Source of the DNA: Nitrososphaerota archaeon
Lineage (GTDB): Archaea > Thermoproteota > Nitrososphaeria > Nitrososphaerales > Nitrosopumilaceae
Length of the DNA: 64,000 nt
NCBI GenBank assembly: GCA_021325615.1
Contig: JAJPGU010000003.1
Span: 1 to 64,000 of the forward strand
Reading direction: 5' to 3'
Shown piece after piece: positions 41,726 through 50,063 of this stretch. The translations under genes were made by a program, and so were the position numbers. Under the pieces are notes generated by a model, which did not search any database, was not told where the DNA came from, and saw only the letters and a program-made list of their open reading frames with translations. Each line of letters starts with the position of its first letter. Position 1 is the stretch's first letter.

Positions 41726-42190
41726 CTATTTCTTGGCCTTTTCCTTTGCTGCAAGCGCCTTTAGGTTTGCCAGTTCCGACCTCAGCTTCTCAATCTCAAC
41801 AAGGGTCTGAAGGCTCTTAATCTCGGCCTTTAGGTTATCGATCTCGGCGTCCTTGTTCTTGAGCGTGCTCTGCAATGACTCCAAGTCGGCGCTAAGCTCC
41901 GCCTTGGCTTCGTTTATCTGGTTCGAGGTAAGTTGTACGGTGTGCTGCCTCTGACCGTAATTAGCTAGCTTTTTTTTTTCATCATGGCCATGGGTTGCGT
42001 GACCCTCAAGATTGTGCATGTACTGGGTGCTTTTTAGGGCCAGCCAGCATACCGCCACAATAAACCATGAAATGCCCGTAAAGACCAGAAATATGGTCTT
42101 GCCGTTGTCAGGCACTATAATGTAGCATATGGTCATTGCTATAGCAAGACAGGTTGTGACTATAGTGGGTATGTCATATTGCCGTGCCAT
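41726..42190 (-). CDS. Two-helix membrane protein with long coiled coil
   Basis: 154 residues from ATG 42190. Two membrane helices (about 9-25 and 32-51), a His-rich linker (HNLEGHATHGHDEKKK), then a continuous coiled coil from about 90 to 150 (LESLQSTLKNKDAEIDNLKA and further heptads) ending in Lys. A cytoplasmic coiled coil tethered to the membrane is likely. The longer frame to 42238 adds no conserved sequence. Function unknown. Confidence 0.6.
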   Translation of the reverse strand: MARQYDIPTIVTTCLAIAMTICYIIVPDNGKTIFLVFTGISWFIVAVCWLALKSTQYMHNLEGHATHGHDEKKKLANYGQRQHTVQLTSNQINEAKAELSADLESLQSTLKNKDAEIDNLKAEIKSLQTLVEIEKLRSELANLKALAAKEKAKK

Positions 42191-42276
42191 AAAATTATCC
42201 TTAGGGTGGTGGAATATAATAGTAATGGAAATTTTCAATTGGGAAAATCCCGAATTATAAAAATAGAAGAGTTTTG

Positions 42277-42516
42277 CTAGTCGCTGCTTTCCGTAGTCTT
42301 TGAGCTGCCTTCCAGTTCTGGAACCTCAGACTGCAAAATCTTAATCTTCTGTAAAAGTTCATTTCTAAGATCTCTTGCAACCCGCCTTACCGTAGGCCTT
42401 GGGACTCCAAGCTCCTCCACAACTTTTGTGTAGATGTCTTGCTTGTCTGTCAATCCCTTGTCAAGCAGGTTGTTGATTGCTTGTTTGATGTTTGTGCTCT
42501 GGGTAGTACGATTCAC
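42277..42516 (-). CDS. Small HTH protein of Nitrososphaeria
   Basis: 79 residues, GTG start. IKQAINNLLDKGLTDKQDIYTKVVEELG followed by PRPTVRRVARDLRNELL is a helix-turn-helix, with an acidic tail (EVPELEGSSKTTESSD). Similar small HTH proteins are widely conserved in this phylum. It likely binds DNA; targets unknown. CTTATATAG lies about 28 nt before the GTG, so it is probably leaderless. Confidence 0.62.
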   Translation of the reverse strand: MNRTTQSTNIKQAINNLLDKGLTDKQDIYTKVVEELGVPRPTVRRVARDLRNELLQKIKILQSEVPELEGSSKTTESSD

Positions 42517-42787
42517 GTTTTTTATTTTTCAGATCTTCTATATAAGACTGTTACTATGTTTTTGGTAGCAAAACTGTCCGCCGCAAAATTGGTTTCGGTT
42601 TTTGACAAGGTATCGGAATCGTATGTTTGTATCATAATTTTCAAAAGTTTCCAGATTTTTTCAAGCCCGGCTGCGTTTAAACTACAATGTTTTTATCTGA
42701 CTTGACAGGTTAAAATAGAATAACCAAGAGGATTGCCTCACTGAAAAAGTACAATTTGTAGAAAGGTTCTTATGATAAAATGGCGAG

Positions 42788-43276
42788 GTGTCAAAGGTGG
42801 CGCAGGCTACCGTAGAAACTAACTTTGGAAGCATTGTCTTTGAGTTATTGCCAAACCTTGCCCCCGAGACGGTCCGCAACTTTGCCAAGCTTGCGAAAAG
42901 TAACTTTTACGACGGCACACTCTTCCACAGGGTGATACCAGGATTCATGATACAAGGCGGGGATCCCAACACCAAGAATCAGGACAAGTCAAAATGGGGC
43001 ACCGGAGGCCCAGGATACACGATCAAGGCGGAGTTCAACCCAAGGTCCCACCTGAGGGGGATAGTCTCAATGGCGCGTGCAGCAGACCCAAACAGCGCAG
43101 GTTCACAGTTTTTCATAGTTACTACTGACAGTACCTTCCTTGACAGGCAGTACACCGTATTTGGCGAGGTTAAAAGCGGCATGGATGTTGCCGACAAGAT
43201 AGTAAACCTGCCTCGGGACAGGAACGACTGCCCAAACCAAGAGGCCAAGATACTCCGCGTGTCCATTTCGGAGTAG
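42788..43276 (+). CDS. Cyclophilin-type peptidyl-prolyl isomerase
   Basis: 162 residues, GTG start. FHRVIPGFMIQGGDP (about 39-53), SMARAADPNSAGSQFFI (about 95-111) and FLDRQYTVFGEV are the catalytic and substrate-binding cyclophilin motifs, with the active Arg in FHRVIP. Cytosolic, no signal peptide. The next gene starts 3 nt after its stop, so the two may be co-transcribed. Confidence 0.93.
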   Translation: MSKVAQATVETNFGSIVFELLPNLAPETVRNFAKLAKSNFYDGTLFHRVIPGFMIQGGDPNTKNQDKSKWGTGGPGYTIKAEFNPRSHLRGIVSMARAADPNSAGSQFFIVTTDSTFLDRQYTVFGEVKSGMDVADKIVNLPRDRNDCPNQEAKILRVSISE

Positions 43277-43279
43277 ACG

Positions 43280-44200
43280 ATGCTCAAAATCCTGATAGCC
43301 GTTGCAGCCGCACTGGTCGTTTTCTCGGCAGGCCCGGCGTTCGGCCAGATATCTATGGGTGCTGCCCCCCAGGAGGGCCTGCGGGTTTCAATCGATGAAA
43401 ACGGCACGGCCCATGTTGTCCATCTGGTAGCGGGAAACGCCTCGAGTGCAGTCCATGTCGACTTGGTGCAGGGGAACCTAACCAACCTTTCAGTCTCCGA
43501 CGAGTCAGGCAAGACAGTGCAGTACTCAACCATCAACCAAAACCCCGTATCGATCCTCCTGCTGCCAACCCAGCGTAACTTTACCGTCATCCAGTACGAC
43601 CTACAGCACGCGGTCTCAAACAGGAACGGCATATGGGAGTGGGATTACTACACGCCGGCAGACGCCCAGTATACCGACTTTTTCTTTCCAAAGGGGGTTG
43701 ACGTGATCTGGACTTTGTCGGACACAAAGGATGCGGGAAGGCCCGTTTACCTTGCAGGCAACGGCATAAGGCAGGTGGGAAACGGGGTGCACCTTGCCTA
43801 TATCAACGAGCCCCAAACAGTTCAGACAGTGCAGTGGCAGAACCAGACCTTCAACATTGGAATAAGGACCCTTGCAAACGTGGGGCCGCCGGCATTTGAC
43901 CAGGCATCAAAGGCGTATGCCTTTGATATTGACAAGCCTGGCTCGCTTGTCACGGTGGTGATGCCAAAGGCCCTGCTCTGGGGCCCGTACGAGGGAAGGA
44001 TAGATGCAAAGCCCCTACTTACCACCGATTTTCACGAGAATGACACGTATGCTTGGATAGGGATGATGCCGGACCAGAACGGGACGCTGCAAATAACCGG
44101 CACGACTGCAATTCCGGAATTCCCGCTCTTTGTGCCGCTAGCAATCGCGATATCTGCTGTGGTAGCACTGAGGTTTACAAGCAGGCTGAATTTCATCTAG
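43280..44200 (+). CDS. Secreted surface protein with PEFG-like tail
   Basis: 306 residues. Signal peptide about 1-22 (cleaved near AFG-Q), a beta-rich ectodomain of about 250 residues (NGTAHVVHLVAGN, YSTINQNPVSILLLPTQR, NGIWEWDYYTPADAQY), then IPEFPLFVPLAIAIS, a membrane helix and RLNFI end. The tail is a variant of the PEFG sorting signal (PEFP). Likely anchored on the outer face. It directly follows the cyclophilin gene. Confidence 0.65.
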   Translation: MLKILIAVAAALVVFSAGPAFGQISMGAAPQEGLRVSIDENGTAHVVHLVAGNASSAVHVDLVQGNLTNLSVSDESGKTVQYSTINQNPVSILLLPTQRNFTVIQYDLQHAVSNRNGIWEWDYYTPADAQYTDFFFPKGVDVIWTLSDTKDAGRPVYLAGNGIRQVGNGVHLAYINEPQTVQTVQWQNQTFNIGIRTLANVGPPAFDQASKAYAFDIDKPGSLVTVVMPKALLWGPYEGRIDAKPLLTTDFHENDTYAWIGMMPDQNGTLQITGTTAIPEFPLFVPLAIAISAVVALRFTSRLNFI

Positions 44201-44230
44201 ATTATTATTGGCGCGGCCGTATCGGATTCC

Positions 44231-44416
44231 ATGCAATGCGGGTGCCACTGCATAAGATGCGGCAGTACAGAACTTGAAACAAAGCGCGTGGGAGAGGTTG
44301 AAAGTGACGGATATTTTGACATGCACCACACTTGCCTAAAGTGCAATGCGCATTTTGATCACCTTGAGGGGGATGTCTTTTCCTCCTGCGCCAAGTGCGG
44401 CTACGGTGCTAGTTGA
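44231..44416 (+). CDS. Small zinc-ribbon protein, 61 aa
   Basis: Cys-rich: CGCHCIRCGS, later CLKCNAHFDHLEG and SSCAKCGYG. Two pairs of CxxC knuckles define a zinc ribbon, with a charged strand region between. It overlaps the convergent next gene by 8 nt. Function unknown. Confidence 0.6.
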   Translation: MQCGCHCIRCGSTELETKRVGEVESDGYFDMHHTCLKCNAHFDHLEGDVFSSCAKCGYGAS

Positions 44417-44882
44417 GCTCTACCATCTTTGCCATCGAGTAGTAGCTGCGTTTTTCTCTCATGTCTTTCTGGAGTTCGTTGGTAAAGGACATGTCGGTCA
44501 GGACCTTTGAAACGTCAAGCGGGACGGCGGTCCACCCGTACTCGTGCAGCTGGGAAACCACCTCGGAGACGGTCCGCGGCTGGTCAAAAAAGGCATCTTC
44601 GATAAGCGTCCTAATCTTGCCCCTTATCTGGCCCTTCTCAAGGAAGGCAGGCTTGACAAATTCCGGTTCGTGGATCTCGGCGTCGTTGAGCATGTGGAGC
44701 ACCCCGCCTGGCTGGCCAGGCTGCCCATATGAATAGTCATAGTGGACCGTGTCCTGGCTGCCGTCTCGCACGTGAGCCGAGAGGCTGTTTATAATCTCAT
44801 CAGCGGTCTGGTTGTCTATGTAAAAGTCCTTGGATTCTATCTCAATCTCGTTTTGCCCGTACCTAACCCTTATTCTTGCCAT
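44409..44882 (-). CDS. Conserved hypothetical protein, 157 aa
   Basis: The N-terminal part (RIRVRYGQNEIEIESKDF) looks like a small beta domain; the C-terminal part (about 85-157) resembles a winged helix: GKIRTLIEDAFFDQPRTVSEVVSQLHEYG, then VPLDVSKVLTDM. DNA or protein binding through that wing is plausible. No enzyme motif. The ATG at 44882 begins the first strand. Confidence 0.55.
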   Translation of the reverse strand: MARIRVRYGQNEIEIESKDFYIDNQTADEIINSLSAHVRDGSQDTVHYDYSYGQPGQPGGVLHMLNDAEIHEPEFVKPAFLEKGQIRGKIRTLIEDAFFDQPRTVSEVVSQLHEYGWTAVPLDVSKVLTDMSFTNELQKDMREKRSYYSMAKMVELN

Positions 44883-45017
44883 TTGTAAGCTTCAATCCTT
44901 CCTTTTTGATTTATCCTGCTAGCTCTAAGTAGCTTAAAAAACAGATCAAAAAGTTTACACAAGTTATTTGGCTTTTTTTTCCTCCTTGTGATAAAAGGAA
45001 ATTTTATCATCTCGGTC

Positions 45018-45488
45018 ATGGAAAAAAGGACAAAAATTGCAGTTGTAAGCATCATAGTTGCGGCAGTCGGGATATTCGGGTTTGTCCAATACATGTCGGT
45101 TTCACATCTTCACGTTTCTATCATCCAGAGCAAGGTGGTCCAGAGGACGGACCAAGGAACGCTGTATGACCTGCAGCTCCAGTTCAACAACCCCTCGCTC
45201 CTGTTCCTAAACGTGGGTAAGACCAACTTTGATGTTTCTGCAAACGGAGAAAAGCTTGGCACCGGAGTGCTACCCCCGTCGGTAATCCCTGCAATGGGAA
45301 AGTCTGTTTCGCAGACCCCGTTCCTTGCGGACAATGCGGTGCTTGACAAGTACAACAAGAACACGGACCTGCCAAGCCTCAAGCTGACAGGTACTAGCCA
45401 GTACAACATCCTGTTTACGACGGTAAGTGTACCATTCACGTATTACCCGACACAGGACGAAGCTAGGGAATTTATAGACGGCGCATAG
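45018..45488 (+). CDS. Membrane-anchored LEA_2-like protein, second copy
   Basis: 156 residues from ATG 45018. A membrane helix at about 7-25 and then a LEA_2/WHy-type beta-sandwich (YDLQLQFNNPSLLFLNVGKT, FDVSANGEKLGTG, SVPFTYYP). It is organised like the protein at 29696-30193. GATAAAA (44990-44996), the left half of a 7-bp inverted repeat, lies 28 nt before the ATG, supporting it over GTG 44988. The PfkB-type kinase gene begins 12 nt later. Confidence 0.65.
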   Translation: MEKRTKIAVVSIIVAAVGIFGFVQYMSVSHLHVSIIQSKVVQRTDQGTLYDLQLQFNNPSLLFLNVGKTNFDVSANGEKLGTGVLPPSVIPAMGKSVSQTPFLADNAVLDKYNKNTDLPSLKLTGTSQYNILFTTVSVPFTYYPTQDEAREFIDGA

Positions 45489-45500
45489 AATCAGCAGGAT

Positions 45501-46394
45501 ATGCTGACAGTCTTTGGCTCCGTTGCGCTTGACACCATCAGGACTCCCTCTAGGACACTAAGGAATGCGCTGGGCGGTGCGGCCACCTATGCGGCAGTCT
45601 CTGCCAGCTTTTTTGAAAGACCCGGCCTCATTGCAGTGATCGGGCATGACTTTCCAAAGAAATACCAGGCAATACTCGAGAGGTTTGTCAATACAAGGGG
45701 CGTCGTACACGCAAGCGGCAGGACTTTTCGGTACGACGGGAGCTATGACAGCACCCTGAGCTCCAGGAAGACCAACAAGACAGAGCTCAACGTACTTGGG
45801 GGTTTCAAGCCAATAGTCCCGGAGCAGTACCGCAAGTCGGAGTTTGTGTACCTTGCAAACAACGACCCTGCCCAGAACACGAAGATAATCGGCGAGTTTG
45901 ACAGGGTAAAGTTTTCGATGTGTGACACCATAGATTTCTGGATCTCAACCAAGAGGAGCGATGTCATAAAGATGATGGGGGTTGTGGACTCGGTTGTCAT
46001 AAACGACGAGGAGGCAAGGCTGCTGACCAAGACCCACAACCTGATCAAGGCTGCAAAGAAGATAATGGGCTGGGGGACGCGGTTTGTCATCATCAAGAAG
46101 GGAGAGCACGGATCCCTCCTGTTTTATGACGACGTTGTCTTCCCTTCGCCTGCATTTTCGCTTGAAAACATAGTCGACCCGACTGGGGCCGGTGACTCGT
46201 TTGCCGGCGGCATGGTAGGATACCTTGCCAGCAGGAACAGCACGAAACTCTCTGCGATAAGGGAGGCCGCAATTTACGGCAATGTCATGGGATCATTTGC
46301 AGTGGAAAGATACGGCATGGCAGGGCTTGTGAACCTTAAGAGGTCACAAATACTGGAGAGATTCAGGCGTTACAAAAAGATGGTCAAGTTCTGA
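45501..46394 (+). CDS. PfkB-family sugar kinase
   Basis: 297 residues. The ribokinase signature DPTGAGDSFAGG lies at 226-237 with the catalytic Asp in GAGD; the N-terminal substrate part is ALGGAATYAAV. It phosphorylates a sugar, nucleoside or related alcohol using ATP. The specific substrate is not clear from sequence. It sits 12 nt after the LEA_2-like gene and 36 nt before the dUTPase gene, likely one transcription unit. Confidence 0.88.
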   Translation: MLTVFGSVALDTIRTPSRTLRNALGGAATYAAVSASFFERPGLIAVIGHDFPKKYQAILERFVNTRGVVHASGRTFRYDGSYDSTLSSRKTNKTELNVLGGFKPIVPEQYRKSEFVYLANNDPAQNTKIIGEFDRVKFSMCDTIDFWISTKRSDVIKMMGVVDSVVINDEEARLLTKTHNLIKAAKKIMGWGTRFVIIKKGEHGSLLFYDDVVFPSPAFSLENIVDPTGAGDSFAGGMVGYLASRNSTKLSAIREAAIYGNVMGSFAVERYGMAGLVNLKRSQILERFRRYKKMVKF

Positions 46395-46430
46395 AAGAAA
46401 GGTTATAGATGTCAGTGGAAAAAAGACTGC

Positions 46431-46763
46431 ATGGAAGACAGGCTTGACGCCATTTTTGGTCTGCAAAAGAGCCTTGAAAGGATGATGAACCTTGAGAGAT
46501 ACCCCAAGGACACGCAGGGGAAAATATCCTCGCTTTGCACGGCCATCATCCATGAGGCGGTGGAGCTTCAGAGGACTACAAACTGGAAGTGGTGGAAAAA
46601 ACCCGCGGAGTTTGACGAGGCCGCCGCAAGGGAGGAGCTTATCGACATCTGGCACTTTGTGGTCCAGGCATCGCTTGAGCTTAACATGACACCAGACGAC
46701 ATACTAAGGGAATACCGGAAGAAGCACCAGATAAACAAGCAGCGGCAGATTGACGGCTATTGA
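46431..46763 (+). CDS. All-alpha NTP pyrophosphatase (dimeric dUTPase/MazG-like)
   Basis: 110 residues. IIHEAVELQRTTNWKWWKKP (about 39-58) and EELIDIWHFVVQASLEL (about 69-85) give the ExxxE and ExxD metal-binding motifs of the all-alpha dUTPase-like superfamily. The Trp-rich NWKWWKK loop is characteristic of dimeric dUTPases. It would hydrolyse dUTP (or another dNTP) to the monophosphate. Overlaps the convergent next gene by 7 nt. Confidence 0.82.
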   Translation: MEDRLDAIFGLQKSLERMMNLERYPKDTQGKISSLCTAIIHEAVELQRTTNWKWWKKPAEFDEAAAREELIDIWHFVVQASLELNMTPDDILREYRKKHQINKQRQIDGY

Positions 46764-47236
46764 GCCGCCTCGATCTCATGCGCGACCCTTGGGATCTCAG
46801 TCATTCCAATCCTGTCTATCAGCTCAACTTCTGATTGGAACCGGGAAACCTCGCCTGGCGTAAGGTCTAGGACCGGATCGGGGCTCTGCGATCCCAGTAT
46901 TCTCCCATGTGCATCAATGCCGTTTCGGTGCAGACAGAGAAGTGAGTGCCCCGCCCTGTGCCCCGCCACGTCCCTGCCGCAAACAAGAATCACGCGAATC
47001 CTGCCGTTTGAAAGTGCGTTTCTGACAAGTGTGTCTATGCCCCTGTTTTCGGAAAGCAGCCTTCCTGCTACATTGATCCTTGACATGAGGGGAGAGTTGG
47101 CAATGTCCTCAAGGAGCCCCATGCTGGAAAGGGTGCAGACCGCAATGCCCGAATCTGGGTTTCCATGGTAAACCCTCTCTTCTATTGGGAGGAGGATCTT
47201 GCATACCTCGCCTGCAATTTCCCCTAAGAGGTTCAT
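46757..47236 (-). CDS. MtrA-like corrinoid-binding domain protein
   Basis: 159 residues matching the soluble domain of tetrahydromethanopterin S-methyltransferase subunit A: VAGRLLSENRGIDTLVRNAL, IRVILVCGRDVAGHRAGHSLLCLH and NGIDAHGRILGS. MtrA holds a corrinoid through a histidine; histidines are present in the GHRAGH segment. The membrane anchor of methanogen MtrA is absent and no other Mtr subunits are near. A corrinoid- or C1-linked role is therefore inference. The ATG overlaps the DegT-family gene stop (ATGA). Confidence 0.75.
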   Translation of the reverse strand: MNLLGEIAGEVCKILLPIEERVYHGNPDSGIAVCTLSSMGLLEDIANSPLMSRINVAGRLLSENRGIDTLVRNALSNGRIRVILVCGRDVAGHRAGHSLLCLHRNGIDAHGRILGSQSPDPVLDLTPGEVSRFQSEVELIDRIGMTEIPRVAHEIEAAQ

Positions 47237-48321
47237 CTTGCAAGCGCTTGGTGGAGCGCCCTTGAGATATAGTGCAGGTTGTCCTCGGTAACGAGGGGAT
47301 GCACTGGAAGGCTGAGCACTGTGGAGGCGGCCCAGTCGGTTATCGGCAGCCTAGAATTGCTGCTGTAAAAGGGAGTCTTGTGAGCTGGAATGGCATAGTA
47401 TGCCATGGCACCGATTCCCTTGTCATTGAGTTGCTTTGCAACCCTGTCCCGGTTCTTGGTGGAAATCGTATAAAGATACCAGTTTACCTTTACTCCTGCC
47501 CTCTCGGTAGGAAGGATGATGTTTAGATCGTGCAGCAGGTCGTTGAGCACCTTGGCATTTCTTTCCCTTTTCTTCAGGAGCATTGGCAGTTTTTTCATCT
47601 GGACCTTCGCAACGGCTGCCGACAATTCGGGCAGCCTCAGGTTGAGGCCAAGCATGCGCGTATCATATCCGTGAAGCATCCCGTGGTTCCTAATCTTGCG
47701 GAGCCTTTCCATGAGGCCCTTCTCATCAGTGACAATTGCCCCTCCCTCCCCTGCTGTAACGACCTTTGCTGCATACATGCTAAAGCATCCAAGCCTGGAG
47801 AAGGTCCCGGACTGCCTTTTCCTGTAGGATGTCCCAAGCGACTGGGCGGCATCCTCGATTATGTCCAGGTTGTGCCTCCTTGCAATCTCGGAGATTTCTT
47901 TCATGAATGAAAAGTTGCCATAGAGGTGAACGGGGATTATTGCGCGCGATTTCCTCGTTATTTTTTTTCTCAGGTCGTCGGGGCTCATGGTATAGTTGCT
48001 TGAGAGAATGTCCACGAAGACCGGCTTGGCGCCCACCGACACGACGGCGTTGGCGGTGGCAACAAACGTAAAGGATGGAATTAGGACCTCGTCCCCGCTT
48101 TTTATGTCAAGTGCGTAAAGAGCTGCCTGCAGCGCCGCGGTGCCAGAGTTGACCGCGATAGCATACTTTGACCCAGTATAAGACGCGAGCAGCCTTTCAA
48201 ACTCTTGGACGCGCCTGCCTCCGGCATTTGCCGCCGTGGTAAGTGATTTCTCAAGCAATACGGACCGAACTTCTTCCACCTCTTCCCGCCCTATTGCAGG
48301 GACATTAATGGGAATTTTCAA
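47233..48321 (-). CDS. DegT/DnrJ/EryC1-family aminotransferase
   Basis: 362 residues of the sugar-aminotransferase family. GTAALQAALYAL binds PLP phosphate, DIIEDAAQSLGTSY contains the cofactor Asp, and CFSMYAAKVVTAGEGG carries the Schiff-base lysine. Members transaminate keto-sugars for surface glycans. The next gene on the same strand is the MtrA-like protein, overlapping by 4 nt; a direct pathway link is not evident. TTTTTTATATTT-like sequence near 48378 may be promoter for either this or the divergent gene. Confidence 0.88.
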   Translation of the reverse strand: MKIPINVPAIGREEVEEVRSVLLEKSLTTAANAGGRRVQEFERLLASYTGSKYAIAVNSGTAALQAALYALDIKSGDEVLIPSFTFVATANAVVSVGAKPVFVDILSSNYTMSPDDLRKKITRKSRAIIPVHLYGNFSFMKEISEIARRHNLDIIEDAAQSLGTSYRKRQSGTFSRLGCFSMYAAKVVTAGEGGAIVTDEKGLMERLRKIRNHGMLHGYDTRMLGLNLRLPELSAAVAKVQMKKLPMLLKKRERNAKVLNDLLHDLNIILPTERAGVKVNWYLYTISTKNRDRVAKQLNDKGIGAMAYYAIPAHKTPFYSSNSRLPITDWAASTVLSLPVHPLVTEDNLHYISRALHQALAR

Positions 48322-48407
48322 TATACACTACCAAATTTCACACCATAATTAAACTTCATGAATAAGATCGAAACCAATTTTTATATTTCAGATGGGATCG
48401 TTCTAAT

Positions 48408-48968
48408 TTGATGAAGGTGCACCTCAACAAGGACGAGTCCGGATACAAGATATTCCTATACATCTTCTATATCTGCGGATTCATAATGCTCTCAATCACC
48501 GTCTATGGAATTTACGGGATGACCGAGCAGTGGATGAAGAATGGCACCTATGTCATGGGCGAGATACTTGAAAAAACCGAGTTTCCCACGGCCCACTTTG
48601 CAAAGCTTACCTCGTGGCTTTTCTTCTCTTCGATAATCGGCTGGTACTGCGTCACAAGGATTGGCTGGAAGAGGACGGTCCAGGTGCCGTCGTGGCAAAT
48701 CACCCTGGTACAGCTGATGATGGCAAGCCTCGCAGCAATAACCCTCTACGAGGTGATTTACAACTTTGTCGTACTTGACGCGCAAATTACGGCAGGCATT
48801 GTAAATGGAAAGGTTCCCGACATTGATTCGCTGACAATTGCCTATCCCGATCCGACAAGGCCTTGGAACCTGAACTTTGCGACAAAGATGTTCCTTGCAG
48901 CGTTTGTCATCAGCTCGCACGCATTGTACCTCAGCACGAGGCCCAGAAAGAAAGCGGACGAGCTCTGA
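48408..48968 (+). CDS. Four-helix membrane protein, 186 aa
   Basis: Four predicted membrane segments at about 16-34, 65-82, 97-120 and 155-172, with a longer loop between 3 and 4 (GKVPDIDSLTIAYPDPTRPW). Charged ends KADEL. It looks like a conserved thaumarchaeal membrane protein, but I cannot assign it to a named family. TATATTTC at 48380-48387 is about 28 nt before the start. The TyrRS gene follows after 39 nt with its own AT box. Confidence 0.6.
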   Translation: MMKVHLNKDESGYKIFLYIFYICGFIMLSITVYGIYGMTEQWMKNGTYVMGEILEKTEFPTAHFAKLTSWLFFSSIIGWYCVTRIGWKRTVQVPSWQITLVQLMMASLAAITLYEVIYNFVVLDAQITAGIVNGKVPDIDSLTIAYPDPTRPWNLNFATKMFLAAFVISSHALYLSTRPRKKADEL

Positions 48969-49007
48969 CCGTAACTTTATAGGTTCACGCAAAAGACTTG
49001 ACTTGCA

Positions 49008-50063
49008 GTGGACATAACAGAGAAAATCAGCCTTGTCACAAGGGATCCCACAGAGGAGGTTGTCACTTCCGAGGAGCTCGAGAACCTTTTCAAGACCAAC
49101 TCGCATCCCAGGCATTACATCGGGCTTGAAATTTCAGGATTTTTACACCTGGGGTCCCTCATACTCACCGGTTACAAGATAAACGACTTTATCAAGGCGG
49201 GGGTCAAATGCCACGTCTTTCTGGCAGACTGGCACACCTACATCAACAACAAGCTGGGCGGCGACTGGGAAAAGATTCGGATGGTATCAAAGTACTACGA
49301 GGATGCCTTCAAGCTGGTCTGCCCCGAGGTCAATCTCGTCGAGGGCTCGGAGCTTTACGAGTCTCGCAAGGAGTACTGGATGGACCTCATAAAATTTGCA
49401 AAGAACATGTCGCTTGACAGGACCATGCGCTCCCTTACCATAATGGGAAGGACTGCGGACAAGGACAAGATAGAGCTTGGGCAGCTTTTCTACCCTCCGA
49501 TGCAGGCGGTAGACATCCATTCCATGGATCTTGACATCGTGCATGCTGGCATGGACCAGAGGAAGATACACATGCTTGTCCGGGAGATCTTTCCCAAGAT
49601 GCGGTGGAAGGTGCCGGTGGCGGTACACCATCACATTCTTGCAGGCCTTGCCGAGCCTGAAGCCGCCTCAGATTCAGATTCACACATGATATCAAGCAAG
49701 ATGAGCAAGTCCAAGTCTTCTTCAGGTATTTTCGTTCATGACACTGACGATGAGATAGCCGCCAAGTTCAAGAAGGCCTGGTGCCCCGAGGGCGTCGTGG
49801 AGAAAAACCCCGTCCTTGAGATTTTCAGGTATGTTGTTTTCCATCAGGTCAACGAGGTCAGGATTGAAAGGCCGGAGAAGTTTGGCGGCAATGTCAGCTA
49901 CTCCAGCTACAAGCAGCTGGAGGGCGATTTTGCCTCAAGGAAGCTGCACCCAATGGACCTCAAGGCTGCGGCGGCAAGATATGTTTCCGAAATAGTAAGG
50001 CCCGTCAGGGAGAAGCTTGTCTTGTCAGACGACCTGCGCGACGCCATCAGCGGCACTGCCTGA
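49008..50063 (+). CDS. tyrS: Tyrosyl-tRNA synthetase
   Basis: 351 residues, archaeal/eukaryotic-type class I synthetase. FLHLGS (45-50) is the HIGH-like motif and KMSKSKSSS (about 230-238) the KMSKS loop; LADWHTYINNKLGG and AGMDQRKIHML line the tyrosine site. GTG 49008 is placed about 30 nt from AACTTTATAGG, giving a leaderless message. Length is typical. Convergent with the F420-type oxidoreductase gene, overlapping it by 17 nt. Confidence 0.95.
   Translation: MDITEKISLVTRDPTEEVVTSEELENLFKTNSHPRHYIGLEISGFLHLGSLILTGYKINDFIKAGVKCHVFLADWHTYINNKLGGDWEKIRMVSKYYEDAFKLVCPEVNLVEGSELYESRKEYWMDLIKFAKNMSLDRTMRSLTIMGRTADKDKIELGQLFYPPMQAVDIHSMDLDIVHAGMDQRKIHMLVREIFPKMRWKVPVAVHHHILAGLAEPEAASDSDSHMISSKMSKSKSSSGIFVHDTDDEIAAKFKKAWCPEGVVEKNPVLEIFRYVVFHQVNEVRIERPEKFGGNVSYSSYKQLEGDFASRKLHPMDLKAAAARYVSEIVRPVREKLVLSDDLRDAISGTA

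Noticed and set aside
48408-48968. Assignment of the four-helix membrane protein as an ammonia monooxygenase accessory subunit
   Set aside because: It does not match AmoA, AmoB or AmoC, and similarity to the newer small subunits could not be judged from memory.
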